This document shows positions 1 through 7,650 of a DNA stretch of 38,516 bases, one piece after another. The stretch is from Halorubrum lipolyticum DSM 21995. GTDB taxonomy: Archaea > Halobacteriota > Halobacteria > Halobacteriales > Haloferacaceae. A program made the translations under genes and the position numbers. Position 1 is the first letter of the stretch. The number at the start of each line of letters is the position of its first letter. The notes beneath the pieces were generated by a model. That model ran no database searches. It saw only the letters and a program-made list of their open reading frames with translations, and had not been told where the DNA came from. The stretch covers positions 227,071 to 265,586 of the forward strand of contig NZ_AOJG01000041.1 in the NCBI RefSeq assembly GCF_000337375.1. The letters run 5' to 3'.

Positions 1-14
1 CAGTTCCCCGTCAT
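1..14 (-). CDS. Start of an unidentified gene (partial, runs off the left edge)
   Basis: Only the first four codons are visible (Met-Thr-Gly-Asn, reading leftwards from an ATG at 14-12). A GGAGG Shine-Dalgarno lies at 25-21, six bases before the ATG, which is good spacing for an archaeal ribosome binding site. It is on the same strand as tRNA-Pro and downstream of it, so the two may be co-transcribed. Nothing can be said about its function. Confidence 0.4.
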
Positions 15-76
15 GCCAAACCTCCGTAATAGCGGCTAAGCTGGCCGGTTTCAGACGTTTCGTGTAAAATTTCGTA

Positions 77-147
77 TGGGACCGCTGAGAGTCGAACTCA
101 GGTCATACGGACCCCATCCGCATAGGATACCACTACCCCACGGTCCC
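77..147 (-). tRNA. tRNA-Pro (anticodon GGG)
   Basis: Reading the minus strand, a seven-pair acceptor stem (GGGACCG with CGGTCCC) closes a complete cloverleaf. There is a D arm with the GG pair, an anticodon stem TGCGG/CCGTA with loop ATGGGGT giving anticodon GGG, a four-base variable loop, and a T arm with loop TTCGACT. The discriminator is A and CCA is not encoded. It decodes proline CCC and CCU. No intron is seen. Confidence 0.95.
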
Positions 148-174
148 CGTCTGCATCCTGAAAAATGAGAGTCC

Positions 175-185
175 GGTAATTAAGG
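175..185 (-). promoter_or_regulatory. Box A (TATA) of tRNA-Pro
   Basis: An AT-rich TTAATTA core stands out in GC-rich DNA about 33 bp upstream of the tRNA-Pro 5' end, the usual archaeal box A distance. Assignment is by position and composition only. Confidence 0.55.
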
Positions 186-222
186 ACTTCGTTTCATCCC
201 TCGCCGACCGACCACGGTGGCC

Positions 223-1200
223 TCAGACGAGGACGCGCTCCAGCGAGACGACGACGCCCGACTCCGCGTCGGGGTCACCGACCAGCCGCCCGAGACAGAC
301 CGCGGCGCCGTCGGGGGTGTGACAGGCGACCAGCGGGGGGTCGCCGTCCCCGTTCCGCCCCGGGCTCTCGTCGGCGCCGACACCGTCCGCGTCGATGACG
401 CCGGGCGCGTAGACGGGCGCGCCGGTGGCCACGTTGCGCGCGGCGGAGGGAGCGATCGTCACCGAGGGGAGGTGGACCAACGCGTCCTCGGCCGGGCGGA
501 CGACTTCGCGGAGGGAAGCCTCGTCGCCGTCTTCGGCCCACGCGAGCCCGTCGACGAGGTCCTGTAAGGGGTGCAGGTCGCCGTCGTCGAACGGGTCGGT
601 GGTGGTGCGGCGGAGGTGGCCCATATGCGCGCCGACACCGGTGGCGAGACCGATGTCGTGACACAGCTTCCGGACGTACGTCCCGGACTCACACCGGATC
701 CGGAGGAGCGCCTGCCAGTCGTCGACCTCCAGCAGGTCGAGGTCGTGGATCGTGCGGGTGCGGAGCCGGCGAGTCACCGCGCTCTTGCGCGGCGGCTTCT
801 GGTAGATCTCCGCCTCGAACTCGGCGACCACGTCGCGGAAGTCCGCCGGAGGCGACCCGTGAAGCTCCAGCACCGAGACGTACTCCTTGCTGCCCTCTAA
901 GAAGACCTGCGCGGCCCGGGTGGCGTCGCCGGTCAGCGTCGGGAGACAGCCGGTGACCTTGGGGTCGAGCGTCCCGGCGTGCGCGACCCCGGCGATCGGG
1001 GGGCCGTCCGGGTCCAGCGCCGCCAGCGTGTCGTTGATCGCGTCGCGAACCCACGCGGAGAGCTGGTGGGAGGAGGGGCCGGCGGGCTTGTCGACGTTGA
1101 CGACGCCGAACCGGAGCAGCTCCGGGACCGAGCGCTCGCCGGGCGGAGCTCGAAGGGGGTCGGCGGTATCGTCGTCGGTGTCGTCTGAATCTCGGGTCAT
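223..1200 (-). CDS. truB: Archaeal Cbf5/TruB-type tRNA/rRNA pseudouridine synthase
   Basis: The product is a 325-aa pseudouridine synthase of the TruB/Cbf5 family. In archaea this enzyme is the catalytic subunit of H/ACA guide RNPs (with Nop10, Gar1 and L7Ae) and also makes pseudouridine 55 in tRNA. The family motif HAGTLDPKVTGCL is present with the catalytic Asp at residue 79, followed by KEYVSVLELHG and a SGTYVRKLCHDIG stretch. The C-terminal part (from about residue 235) fits a PUA RNA-binding domain. The N-terminus has a short acidic extension typical of halophiles. It follows cmk on the same strand with 88 bp between them, occupied by a 33-bp tandem repeat. L7Ae, its RNP partner, is encoded at 22.8 kb. 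Confidence 0.93.
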   Translation of the reverse strand: MTRDSDDTDDDTADPLRAPPGERSVPELLRFGVVNVDKPAGPSSHQLSAWVRDAINDTLAALDPDGPPIAGVAHAGTLDPKVTGCLPTLTGDATRAAQVFLEGSKEYVSVLELHGSPPADFRDVVAEFEAEIYQKPPRKSAVTRRLRTRTIHDLDLLEVDDWQALLRIRCESGTYVRKLCHDIGLATGVGAHMGHLRRTTTDPFDDGDLHPLQDLVDGLAWAEDGDEASLREVVRPAEDALVHLPSVTIAPSAARNVATGAPVYAPGVIDADGVGADESPGRNGDGDPPLVACHTPDGAAVCLGRLVGDPDAESGVVVSLERVLV

Positions 1201-1213
1201 ACGGGGAATGTGA

Positions 1214-1279
1214 GTGTCGGAAGTGTGGGGAGTGTGGTGAGCGTGGGTGTCGGAAGTGCGGGGAGTGCGGTGAGTGTGG
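1214..1279. repeat. Two tandem 33-bp G/T-rich repeats
   Basis: Units 1214-1246 and 1247-1279 are the same length and differ at only three positions, all C/T changes. Each unit is itself built from GTG-type words (gtgtcggaagtg, gagtg, ggtgag). They lie between the end of cmk and the start of truB. The pattern fits slippage or unequal exchange in a gap; a role as a regulatory or binding site is possible but not shown. Confidence 0.85.
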
Positions 1280-1288
1280 ATTCAGCGG

Positions 1289-1867
1289 TCAGAAGTCGTA
1301 GCTCACGCCCTCGATCGGCGCCTTCCCCTCGTCGGTCGCGGGGTCGTACGCGTCGATGGTCGCGACGAGGACGTCGATGAACGGCTCCGGCCCCCACCGA
1401 GCGGTGTTGTACGCGGCGTCGTAGATCGAGAGGTCGTCGATGTCGATGTCGTAGTACCCGCGGTACCGCTTCTTCTCGGAGGCCTCGCGGCGTTCGGTCT
1501 CGGCCTTCGCGCGGTCGACGGGCTTCGCCTCGCGCTCGGCGATGCGCTCGGCGCGGATCGAGACCGGGGCGTCGAACCAGAACCGGAAGTCGGCGTGGTC
1601 CGCGGAGAGCCACCCGGCGAGCCGCGACTCCAACACGAGGTCGTCGCGGGTCGTGGCGATCTCGTGGAGCCGGCGGTCCAGGTCCCGGTCGATCTGGGGG
1701 TCCTCCTCCGCGAACTCGTTGAACTCGACGGGCGTCATGTCCCGTTCGGCCGCCATCTCGCGGAAGATGTCGCCGCCGGAGACGTGGTCGAGTCCGAGCC
1801 GATCGGCGAGCCCCGCGGCGTTCGTGCTCTTCCCGCTTCCCGGCGGGCCGGAGACGGTGATCAACAT
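1289..1867 (-). CDS. cmk: Cytidylate kinase (archaeal type)
   Basis: The 192-aa product is a P-loop nucleoside monophosphate kinase that phosphorylates CMP/dCMP with ATP. It opens [15 protein letters not shown], a Walker A loop at residues 7-14, followed by the family motif [11 protein letters not shown], and has a lid-type Arg-rich stretch in the second half. The reading frame stays open 20 codons further upstream, but the ATG at 1867 puts the P-loop at the normal distance and the extension is basic and unlike the family. A TTTTG element lies about 26-30 bp upstream of 1867. The truB neighbour is common in haloarchaea; the two are probably co-transcribed. Confidence 0.92.
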   Translation of the reverse strand: MLITVSGPPGSGKSTNAAGLADRLGLDHVSGGDIFREMAAERDMTPVEFNEFAEEDPQIDRDLDRRLHEIATTRDDLVLESRLAGWLSADHADFRFWFDAPVSIRAERIAEREAKPVDRAKAETERREASEKKRYRGYYDIDIDDLSIYDAAYNTARWGPEPFIDVLVATIDAYDPATDEGKAPIEGVSYDF

Positions 1868-2005
1868 ATCGCTACTGCGCGGGTGTCGTTCAAAACGGTT
1901 GTCGTTCGCCGCGCGTGTGGTGAACAAAGCGCGTCGGCGAGGGGGTGCCGACCGCGTCGACGAGAGGCCGCCGACCGCCTCGCGGTTGGCGACCTCGGTG
2001 TCGTC

Positions 2006-2332
2006 CTACTGATCCCGCGTGGCACCGGTCATCGACCAGACCGCGACCGCCCCGAGCAGGACGGCCGGAATGAGCGGTAAGGCGAGGTACGTCGCGAAAA
2101 ACGAGAACCCGAGCGCCCCCGCCGCGTACGGGTAGACGTAGATGATCCCGGGGATGACGAGGATACAGGTGAACAGCACCGCCGTCAGCGCCCATCCCTT
2201 CCGCCCGAACCCGTCGGGCTCGGGTTCCGCCGTCGGGGCGGCCGGATCGGCGCCGTCGCTCCCGTCGCCGGGCGCGTGGACGTAGCCGCCGTCCGTGCTC
2301 TCGCGCGCGTCGCCGTCGGATTCAGAGCTCAC
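2006..2332 (-). CDS. Small haloarchaeal membrane protein, function unknown
   Basis: The 108-aa product has an acidic, probably disordered N-terminal tail (about residues 1-44) and two clear hydrophobic helices (about 46-72 and 78-103) joined by a short loop, so it is a hairpin-type integral membrane protein. I do not recognise the family. Its start overlaps the last 11 bases of the upstream dehydrogenase gene, which indicates co-transcription and translational coupling. The link to the dehydrogenase may be no more than operon sharing. Confidence 0.75.
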   Translation of the reverse strand: MSSESDGDARESTDGGYVHAPGDGSDGADPAAPTAEPEPDGFGRKGWALTAVLFTCILVIPGIIYVYPYAAGALGFSFFATYLALPLIPAVLLGAVAVWSMTGATRDQ

Positions 2333-3362
2333 TGTCGGGTTTTACGACCACTTTGCCAAAGCCCTCACGGTTCTCGATCATCTCGTGAGCGCGCGCGGCC
2401 TCGCTCATCGGCAGCGTCTCGCGGACGCGCGGCTCGAAGGTGCCGTCCCAGACGAGCTCCAGTACGTCGTCGACCTCGCCGGGGGTCGCCATCGTCGATC
2501 CGATGATCGATAGCTGGTTCCAGAAGATCCGGTTGAGCCCGGCGTCGGGATTCGGGCCGGTCGTCGCGCCGCAGGTGACGAGCCGGCCGCCCTTCGCCAT
2601 CGACTTCAGCGAGTCGGGGTAGGTGGCCTCCCCGATGTGGTCGACGACGACGTCGACGCCGCGTCGCCCGGTCAGTTCCGATATCTCCTCGGCGAAGTCG
2701 TTCGTCTCGTAGTCGATGACGTGGTCGGCCCCGCACGCCTCGGCGTGCGAGAGCTTCTCCTCGGTGGACGCGGTCGCGAACACCTCACAGCCCGCGTGGT
2801 CGGCGATCTGCACCGCCGCGTGACCGACGCCGCCGGAGGCGCCGAGCACGAGCACCTTCTCGCCGGCCTCGATGTCGGCGCGGGTCTGGAGCATCCGCCA
2901 CGCGGTCTGGAAGACGAGCGAGGCGGAACCGGCGACCTCCCAATCGACGCCCGAGGGAACGGGGACGAGGTTCTCGGCGGGGACGGCCGCGAGCTCGGAG
3001 TGGACGCCGCGGACGTGCTCGCCGATGATGTGGAACGACGGACAGAGCGACTCCTCGCCGTGCCGGCAGAACTCGCACTCGCCGCAGGAGACCCCGGCGC
3101 TCACCGCGACGCGGTCGCCGGGCTCGAAGCGCGTGACGCCCTCGCCGACCGCCTCGACGACGCCCGCCGCGTCGCTGCCGGGGATGTGCGGCATCTCGAG
3201 GTCGATACCGGGCATGCCGCGCCGCGTCCAGATGTCGAGGTGGTTCAGCGCTCCCGCCTTGACGTCGACGAGGACCTCGCCGCGGTCGGGTTCGGGATCC
3301 GGGAACTCGCCGTACTCGATCACGTCGCGGTCACCGTGGGCGTCGAACTGGACGGCCTTCAT
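2322..3362 (-). CDS. Zinc-binding MDR dehydrogenase / quinone oxidoreductase-like
   Basis: The 346-aa product is a medium-chain dehydrogenase/reductase. The N-terminal GroES-like domain carries the structural zinc lobe Cys93-x2-Cys96-x2-Cys99-x7-Cys107, and a Rossmann NAD(P) site GASGGVGHAAVQ follows. The usual catalytic zinc Cys of alcohol dehydrogenases is replaced (motif NHLDIW), as in the quinone-oxidoreductase side of the superfamily, so a zinc-alcohol dehydrogenase reaction is not assured. The start at MKAVQF (3362) is preferred over an ATG seven codons upstream because it matches the family and sits 23-29 bp from a TTTAGTG box. Confidence 0.88.
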   Translation of the reverse strand: MKAVQFDAHGDRDVIEYGEFPDPEPDRGEVLVDVKAGALNHLDIWTRRGMPGIDLEMPHIPGSDAAGVVEAVGEGVTRFEPGDRVAVSAGVSCGECEFCRHGEESLCPSFHIIGEHVRGVHSELAAVPAENLVPVPSGVDWEVAGSASLVFQTAWRMLQTRADIEAGEKVLVLGASGGVGHAAVQIADHAGCEVFATASTEEKLSHAEACGADHVIDYETNDFAEEISELTGRRGVDVVVDHIGEATYPDSLKSMAKGGRLVTCGATTGPNPDAGLNRIFWNQLSIIGSTMATPGEVDDVLELVWDGTFEPRVRETLPMSEAARAHEMIENREGFGKVVVKPDSEL

Positions 3363-3384
3363 ACTCGGACCCATCCGCGGCACC

Positions 3385-3391
3385 CACTAAA
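3385..3391 (-). promoter_or_regulatory. TATA box of the MDR dehydrogenase gene
   Basis: TTTAGTG read on the minus strand, centred about 26 bp before the ATG at 3362. This spacing predicts a leaderless mRNA. Confidence 0.5.
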
Positions 3392-3476
3392 CGGTATGGC
3401 AAACGGAACCCCGAACCGCGCACACGATTCCCGTGTCACCGCTCGGATAAAACACCCGTTCTGCCGTGACAAACGC

Positions 3477-3490
3477 TCACACTGGTGTGA
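3477..3490. promoter_or_regulatory. Dyad TCACAC-N2-GTGTGA upstream of the tRNA-Ser/S13 promoter
   Basis: A 6-bp perfect inverted repeat with a 2-bp centre, about 35 bp upstream of the TATA box of the tRNA-Ser/S13 operon and about 115 bp upstream of the divergent dehydrogenase. Size and placement fit a dimeric regulator site (for example an Lrp/AsnC or ArsR type), but no regulator can be assigned. Confidence 0.4.
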
Positions 3491-3523
3491 ACCGGGCACA
3501 CCCGACCCGAGCCTTTCGTGATG

Positions 3524-3530
3524 TTTAAGT
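3524..3530 (+). promoter_or_regulatory. TATA box of the tRNA-Ser/S13 operon
   Basis: TTTAAGT is the only strong AT-rich element ahead of the operon. Start of transcription would be near 3553, giving a leader of about 55 nt before tRNA-Ser. No separate TATA box is evident in the 57 bp between the tRNA and rps13, so read-through into the ribosomal genes is likely. Confidence 0.6.
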
Positions 3531-3609
3531 ACCGAAAGGGGGACCATACGGATGCACGAACTGCAGGGGCGCCGGGTCCCGAGTCCACGAGGGCGATGAT
3601 ACGACGCGA

Positions 3610-3695
3610 GTTGCGGTAGCCAAGCCTGGCCCAAGGCGCAGGGTTGCTAACTCTGTGGCGTCACTGCCTCCGGGGTTCGAATCCCCGCCGCAACG
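3610..3695 (+). tRNA. tRNA-Ser (anticodon GCU)
   Basis: An 86-nt class II tRNA: acceptor GTTGCGG/CCGCAAC, anticodon stem CAGGG/CTCTG around loop TTGCTAA (anticodon GCT), a long serine-type variable arm, T loop TTCGAAT and discriminator G. It decodes AGC/AGU. CCA is not encoded. It heads the S13 operon and would need RNase P and RNase Z cleavage to separate it from the ribosomal mRNA. Confidence 0.96.
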
Positions 3696-3752
3696 CTCGA
3701 ACGGACCGAGTACCGCCGGATTCGCGCCGGTAGGGCTCACCACAACCAACAC

Positions 3753-4277
3753 ATGAGCACGGAAGAATCACAGGACGACTCGCCGGAGGAGGAGGAAGAC
3801 CTCCAGTACTTCGTCCGGATCGGGGGCGCTGACCTCGACGGGACGAAGACGGTCGAGCGAAGCCTGTCCGAACTCGACGGCATCGGCACGCGCACGGCGC
3901 GGCTGGTCGCCGAGAAGGCCGACGTGGACAAGAACGCCACGTTCGGGCTCCTCGACGAGGGTGATCTCGACGCGGTGGTCGACATCGCCGAGAACCTCGA
4001 AGACCACGTCCCGTCGTGGATGACGAACAGACAGAACGACTTCTACTCCGGAGAGACGACGCACCTCGTCGGCACCGACGTCAACGAGAAGCGTCGCCAC
4101 GACATCAACCGGATGAAGATCATCGAATCGTACAAGGGCGTTCGACACAAGCGCGGCCAGAAGGTACGCGGCCAGCGCACGAAGTCCACGGGTCGCTCGG
4201 AGGGGACCATCGGGGTCAACGTCGAGGAGATCCGCGAGGAGATGGCCGAGGAAGAAGCGGCGGGTGACGAGGAATGA
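3753..4277 (+). CDS. rps13: 30S ribosomal protein uS13
   Basis: This 174-aa protein is uS13, the small-subunit head protein that contacts tRNA and the 50S subunit. The helix-hairpin-helix region ([12 protein letters not shown]) and the basic C-terminal RNA-binding stretch ([16 protein letters not shown]) are clear. Acidic extensions at both ends are typical of haloarchaea. It begins the protein-coding part of the S13-S4-S11-RpoD operon, 57 bp after tRNA-Ser, and its stop overlaps the rps4 start (ATGA), which implies translational coupling. Confidence 0.97.
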   Translation: MSTEESQDDSPEEEEDLQYFVRIGGADLDGTKTVERSLSELDGIGTRTARLVAEKADVDKNATFGLLDEGDLDAVVDIAENLEDHVPSWMTNRQNDFYSGETTHLVGTDVNEKRRHDINRMKIIESYKGVRHKRGQKVRGQRTKSTGRSEGTIGVNVEEIREEMAEEEAAGDEE

Positions 4278-4801
4278 GCACCGGCAAGAACACCAAGGGC
4301 TACGAGACGCCGAACCACCCGTACCAGGGCGAGCGCATCGCCGAGGAGTCCGACCTCCTCTCGCGGTACGGCCTGAAGAACAAAGAGGAGTTCTGGCGCG
4401 CGCAGTCCGAGCTGCGCAGCATGCGACGCGAGGCGCGTCGCCTGCTCGGCGAGGCTCAGGGCGACGTCGACGCCGCCCAGGAGGCCGGCGCGGAGTTCGT
4501 TACGCGGCTCCGTCGCATCGGCATCCTCGGCGACAACGACGACATCTCCGCGGTCCTCTCGCTGGACGTGACCGACCTGCTCGAGCGCCGTCTCCAGACG
4601 GTCGCCTACCGGCAGGGGTTCGCGTCCTCGACCCAGCAGGCCCGCCAGTTCATCGTTCACGGCCACATCACCGTCAACGGCGCCCGCGTCACGCGCCCGT
4701 CGGTGAAGGTCGACGTGGACGACGAAGGCGCCATCGCCTTCGACGAGAACAGCCCGCTCGCGGACGATCTCCACCCCGAGCGCGCGGAGTCACAGGAGTA
4801 A
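4274..4801 (+). CDS. rps4: 30S ribosomal protein uS4
   Basis: The 175-aa product is uS4, a primary 16S rRNA binder and assembly nucleator. It shows the archaeal/eukaryotic type: an N-terminal helical part ([17 protein letters not shown]) and a central S4 RNA-binding domain ([22 protein letters not shown]). The start overlaps the rps13 stop by four bases (ATGA). A 6-bp gap separates it from rps11. Confidence 0.97.
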   Translation: MSTGKNTKGYETPNHPYQGERIAEESDLLSRYGLKNKEEFWRAQSELRSMRREARRLLGEAQGDVDAAQEAGAEFVTRLRRIGILGDNDDISAVLSLDVTDLLERRLQTVAYRQGFASSTQQARQFIVHGHITVNGARVTRPSVKVDVDDEGAIAFDENSPLADDLHPERAESQE

Positions 4802-4807
4802 CCAACC

Positions 4808-5197
4808 ATGAGTGAATCCGAGGACGGAAAGTGGGGCATCGCCCACGTGTACGCGTCGTTCAACAACACGCTCATCACGGTCACCGACGAGACGGGCGCC
4901 GAGACGATCGCCAAGTCGTCCGGCGGCACCGTGGTGAAGCAGAACCGCGACGAGGCGTCGCCGTACGCCGCCATGCAGATGGCGGAGGTCGTCGCCGAGC
5001 GCGTCAAGGACGCCGGCTTAGAGGGCGTGCACGTTCGCGTGCGCGGCCCCGGCGGCAACCTGAACAAGTCCACCGGTCCCGGTGCGCAGGCGACGATCCG
5101 CGCGCTCTCGCGTGCGGGCGTCGAGATCGGCCGGATCGAGGACGTCACGCCCATCCCGCACGACGGGACGAAGGCGCCCAAGAACAAGCGAGTCTGA
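4808..5197 (+). CDS. rps11: 30S ribosomal protein uS11
   Basis: The 129-aa product is uS11, a platform protein near the E site. Hallmarks include [40 protein letters not shown] and the conserved basic tail [14 protein letters not shown]. The length is normal for archaea. It lies between rps4 (6-bp gap) and rpoD (1-bp gap), the usual archaeal order. Confidence 0.97.
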   Translation: MSESEDGKWGIAHVYASFNNTLITVTDETGAETIAKSSGGTVVKQNRDEASPYAAMQMAEVVAERVKDAGLEGVHVRVRGPGGNLNKSTGPGAQATIRALSRAGVEIGRIEDVTPIPHDGTKAPKNKRV

Positions 5198-5198
5198 C

Positions 5199-5951
5199 AT
5201 GACGGAAGACGACTTCGACGTCCAGTACGTCGAACGGGACGAACGCAGCGCGCGGGTGCTGATCCGCGGGCTCACGCCGGCGTTCGCCAACGGCATCCGC
5301 CGCGCGATGATCGCCGACGTCCCGACGTTCTCGATCGACACCGTTCGGTTCGTCGAGAACTCCTCCGTCATGTTCGACGAGATGATCGGGCTTCGGCTGG
5401 GGCTCGTTCCCCTGACGACGCCGCTCGACGACTTCGAGGTCGGCGACGAGGTCACTCTCGCGCTCGACGTCGAAGGCCCGGCGACGGCGTACTCCGGCGA
5501 CATCGAGAGCGCCGACCCGCTCGTCGGGGTCGCCGACGACAACGTCCCGATCATCGAGCTGAAGGAGGGACAGCGGTTGGAGTTCGAGGCCACCGCGGTG
5601 CTCGACTCCGGCAAGGAGCACGCCAAACACCAGGGCGGCGTCTCCGTCGGGTATCGCCACCTTCAGCGCGTCTCCGTCGAGGGCGACCTCGGCGAGTTCG
5701 ACGACGACGAGCCGCGGATCCTCCGCGGGGTCATCGAGACGCCCGACGGGTCGATAGAGCTCACCGACGAGTTCGACAACGACCTCTCGGAGCGGTTCCC
5801 CGGGAAGGAAGTCAGCGTCGAGGATGTCCCCGGCGCCTTCGTGTTCCACATCGAGACGGACGGCTCGTTCAGCGTCGAGGAACTGCTGCTCCGCGCGATC
5901 GACTCCATCGAGGAGCGCGCGGACGAACTACAGACGAAAGTCGCAGTCTAA
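5199..5951 (+). CDS. rpoD: DNA-directed RNA polymerase subunit D (Rpo3)
   Basis: The 250-aa product is the archaeal equivalent of half of the bacterial alpha dimer; with subunits L, N and K it nucleates RNA polymerase assembly. The alpha-type motif [20 protein letters not shown] is at the N-terminus. The ATG at 5199 directly follows rps11; a longer open frame starting inside rps11 is rejected. There is no cysteine anywhere in the protein, so it cannot bind the Fe-S cluster that some archaeal D subunits carry in the inserted domain. Not to be confused with bacterial sigma-70, which shares the symbol. Confidence 0.95.
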   Translation: MTEDDFDVQYVERDERSARVLIRGLTPAFANGIRRAMIADVPTFSIDTVRFVENSSVMFDEMIGLRLGLVPLTTPLDDFEVGDEVTLALDVEGPATAYSGDIESADPLVGVADDNVPIIELKEGQRLEFEATAVLDSGKEHAKHQGGVSVGYRHLQRVSVEGDLGEFDDDEPRILRGVIETPDGSIELTDEFDNDLSERFPGKEVSVEDVPGAFVFHIETDGSFSVEELLLRAIDSIEERADELQTKVAV

Positions 5952-6017
5952 CGTAATGACGGACCTTCGAACCACACGCTCGGCGCTCGCCCCTGCACGG
6001 AGCCGCGGCGCCGCGAT

Positions 6018-6042
6018 CCGCTCCGACACGGTGTCGGAGCGG
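6018..6042. promoter_or_regulatory. Perfect 12-bp inverted repeat between rpoD and tRNA-Leu
   Basis: Arms CCGCTCCGACAC and GTGTCGGAGCGG are perfectly complementary and separated by one base. It lies 66 bp after the rpoD stop and is followed by TTTACG. It could be the RNA hairpin ending the S13 operon (10-bp stem, 5-base loop) or a DNA operator ahead of the tRNA-Leu/S9 operon promoter. Confidence 0.6.
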
Positions 6043-6067
6043 TTTACGCCCGAATCGAATCCGGGCC

Positions 6068-6083
6068 GTCCCGACGACGGGAC
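6068..6083. promoter_or_regulatory. GTCCCG-ACGA-CGGGAC dyad next to the tRNA-Leu promoter
   Basis: A 6-bp perfect inverted repeat with a 4-base centre, ending eight bases before the TATA-like element of tRNA-Leu. Location at the upstream edge of the promoter would suit an activator or repressor site. Function not shown. Confidence 0.4.
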
Positions 6084-6090
6084 CGAAAGT

Positions 6091-6099
6091 GGTTTGAAG
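6091..6099 (+). promoter_or_regulatory. TATA-like box of the tRNA-Leu/S9 operon
   Basis: GGTTTGAAG preceded by CGAAAGT (a purine-rich BRE-like stretch), centred about 30 bp before the tRNA-Leu 5' end. Confidence 0.5.
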
Positions 6100-6124
6100 G
6101 GAGCCGGATTACGCAGGAGTGCAC

Positions 6125-6209
6125 GCAGGGATAGCCAAGTCAGGCCAACGGCGCAGCGTTCAGGGCGCTGTCCTGTAGAGGTCCGCAGGTTCAAATCCTG
6201 CTCCCTGCA
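6125..6209 (+). tRNA. tRNA-Leu (anticodon CAG)
   Basis: An 85-nt class II tRNA with acceptor GCAGGGA/TCCCTGC, anticodon stem CAGCG/CGCTG around loop TTCAGGG (anticodon CAG), a long variable arm and T loop TTCAAAT. The discriminator is A and CCA is not encoded. It decodes CUG. It precedes rpl18e by 39 bp, the same position a tRNA-Leu holds in the known S9 operon of Haloarcula marismortui, so it is expected to be processed from the operon transcript. Confidence 0.96.
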
Positions 6210-6248
6210 CTCCGTTTTCACTAACTCTCCACTTCAGGAGGGACAGCT

Positions 6249-6602
6249 ATGAGTAGCAAGACGAATCCGAAACTACAGAACCTCATCGCCGATCTGAAGT
6301 CGGTCTCGCGCGATTCCGGTGCCAACGTATGGCAGGACATCGCCGCCCGACTGGAGAAGCCACGGCGCACGCACGCTGAGGTCAACCTGGGTCGCATCGA
6401 GCGGTACGCTCAGGAAGACGAGACGGTCGTCGTCCCCGGCAAGGTGCTGGGCAGCGGTGTGCTCGAAAAGAACGTCACCGTCGCCGCCGTCGACTTCTCG
6501 GGCACCGCCCGTACGAAGATCGATCAGGCCGGCGAAGCGGTGTCGCTCGAACAGTTCATTGAACAGAATCCCGAAGGGAGCAACGTCCGGGTGATCCGAT
6601 GA
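6249..6602 (+). CDS. rpl18e: 50S ribosomal protein eL18
   Basis: The 117-aa product is the archaeal/eukaryotic large-subunit protein eL18 (L18e), related in fold to bacterial uL15. Recognisable segments are [19 protein letters not shown] and [20 protein letters not shown] strong GGAGGG Shine-Dalgarno precedes the ATG, unlike the leaderless genes nearby, as expected downstream of a tRNA in the same transcript. The stop overlaps the rpl13 start (ATGA). Confidence 0.95.
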   Translation: MSSKTNPKLQNLIADLKSVSRDSGANVWQDIAARLEKPRRTHAEVNLGRIERYAQEDETVVVPGKVLGSGVLEKNVTVAAVDFSGTARTKIDQAGEAVSLEQFIEQNPEGSNVRVIR

Positions 6603-7048
6603 GTCTCGCGAAGATCGACGCGGACGTCGTCGTCGACGCCCGAGACTGCATCCTCGGTCGCGTCTCGTCGAAGGTCGCCCAGCGCGTCCTCGACGGCGAG
6701 ACGGTCGCCGTTGTCAACGCCGAGCGCGCGGTCATCACCGGTAACGAGGAGGCGACGATGGAGACGTACCACACCCGCGCGGAGCTCGGCTCCGACAGCG
6801 GGCCGTACTACCCCAAGCGCCCCGACCGGATCTTCAAGCGTGCCATCCGCGGCATGCTGCCGTACAAGACGGAGGACGGCCGCGAGGCGTTCTCGAACGT
6901 GCGCGTGTACGTCGGGAACCCCTACGAGCGCGACGAGGACGTCGAGAGCGTCGTCCTCGACGGCACCTCGCTCGACCGCCTCTCGAACATCAAATTCACG
7001 ACGCTCGGGGATATCTCCGAGTCTCTGGGAGCCAACGTCACATGGTAA
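6599..7048 (+). CDS. rpl13: 50S ribosomal protein uL13
   Basis: The 149-aa product is uL13, an early-assembling 50S protein. Typical features are the opening [22 protein letters not shown] and the [18 protein letters not shown] core. It overlaps rpl18e by four bases and rps9 by seven, so the three are tightly coupled. Confidence 0.96.
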   Translation: MSLAKIDADVVVDARDCILGRVSSKVAQRVLDGETVAVVNAERAVITGNEEATMETYHTRAELGSDSGPYYPKRPDRIFKRAIRGMLPYKTEDGREAFSNVRVYVGNPYERDEDVESVVLDGTSLDRLSNIKFTTLGDISESLGANVTW

Positions 7049-7440
7049 CTAACACCTCAGGCAAGAAGAAGACGGCCGTCGCCCGCGCCACCGTGCGCGA
7101 CGGCGCCGGTCGCGTTCGCATCAACTCCCAGCCAGTCGAGCTGGTCGAACCGGAGCAGGCGCGACTCAAGATGCTGGAGCCGTTCCGCATCGCGGGCGAG
7201 GAGCTCCGCGACGGCGTCGACATCGAGGTCAACGTCGAGGGCGGCGGCTTCAGCGGCCAGGCCGACGCGACGCGGACCGCCATCGCGCGCGGTCTCGTCC
7301 AGCACCTCGGCGACGCCGAGCTGCGCGACGCGTACATGAACTTCGACCGCACGCTGCTGGTCAACGACGTGCGCCAGTCCGAACCCAAGAAGTGGGGCGG
7401 ACCCGGCGCGCGTGCCCGCTACCAGAAGTCCTACCGCTGA
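7042..7440 (+). CDS. rps9: 30S ribosomal protein uS9
   Basis: The 132-aa product is uS9, whose basic C-terminal tail reaches the P-site tRNA. It opens with [18 protein letters not shown] and ends with the invariant [11 protein letters not shown]. It starts inside the end of rpl13 and is followed after 12 bp by rpoN; the intervening GAGGTGAT is a near-perfect Shine-Dalgarno for the next gene. Confidence 0.97.
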   Translation: MVTNTSGKKKTAVARATVRDGAGRVRINSQPVELVEPEQARLKMLEPFRIAGEELRDGVDIEVNVEGGGFSGQADATRTAIARGLVQHLGDAELRDAYMNFDRTLLVNDVRQSEPKKWGGPGARARYQKSYR

Positions 7441-7452
7441 GGTGATCCAGTC

Positions 7453-7647
7453 ATGATGATCCCCGTCCGGTGTTTCACGTGCGGCAACGTCGTGGGTGAA
7501 CACTGGGAAGAATTCAAGGAGCGCGCCCGCGAGGGCGACGAGGACCCGGGCGAAGTGCTCGACGACCTCGGCGTCGACCGGCACTGCTGCCGCCGAATGC
7601 TGGTCAGCCACCGCGACCTCGTCGACGTCGTCTCACCGTACCAGTAA
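7453..7647 (+). CDS. rpoN: DNA-directed RNA polymerase subunit N (Rpo10)
   Basis: The 64-aa product is the zinc-bundle subunit that joins D and L in archaeal RNA polymerase. The full zinc set is present: Cys7-x2-Cys10 near the N-terminus (PVRCFTCG) and the adjacent pair Cys44-Cys45 (HCCRRM). Two Met codons begin the frame; 7453 is kept because of the Shine-Dalgarno GAGGTGAT just upstream. rpoK starts three bases after the stop. Confidence 0.97.
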   Translation: MMIPVRCFTCGNVVGEHWEEFKERAREGDEDPGEVLDDLGVDRHCCRRMLVSHRDLVDVVSPYQ

Positions 7648-7650
7648 ACC

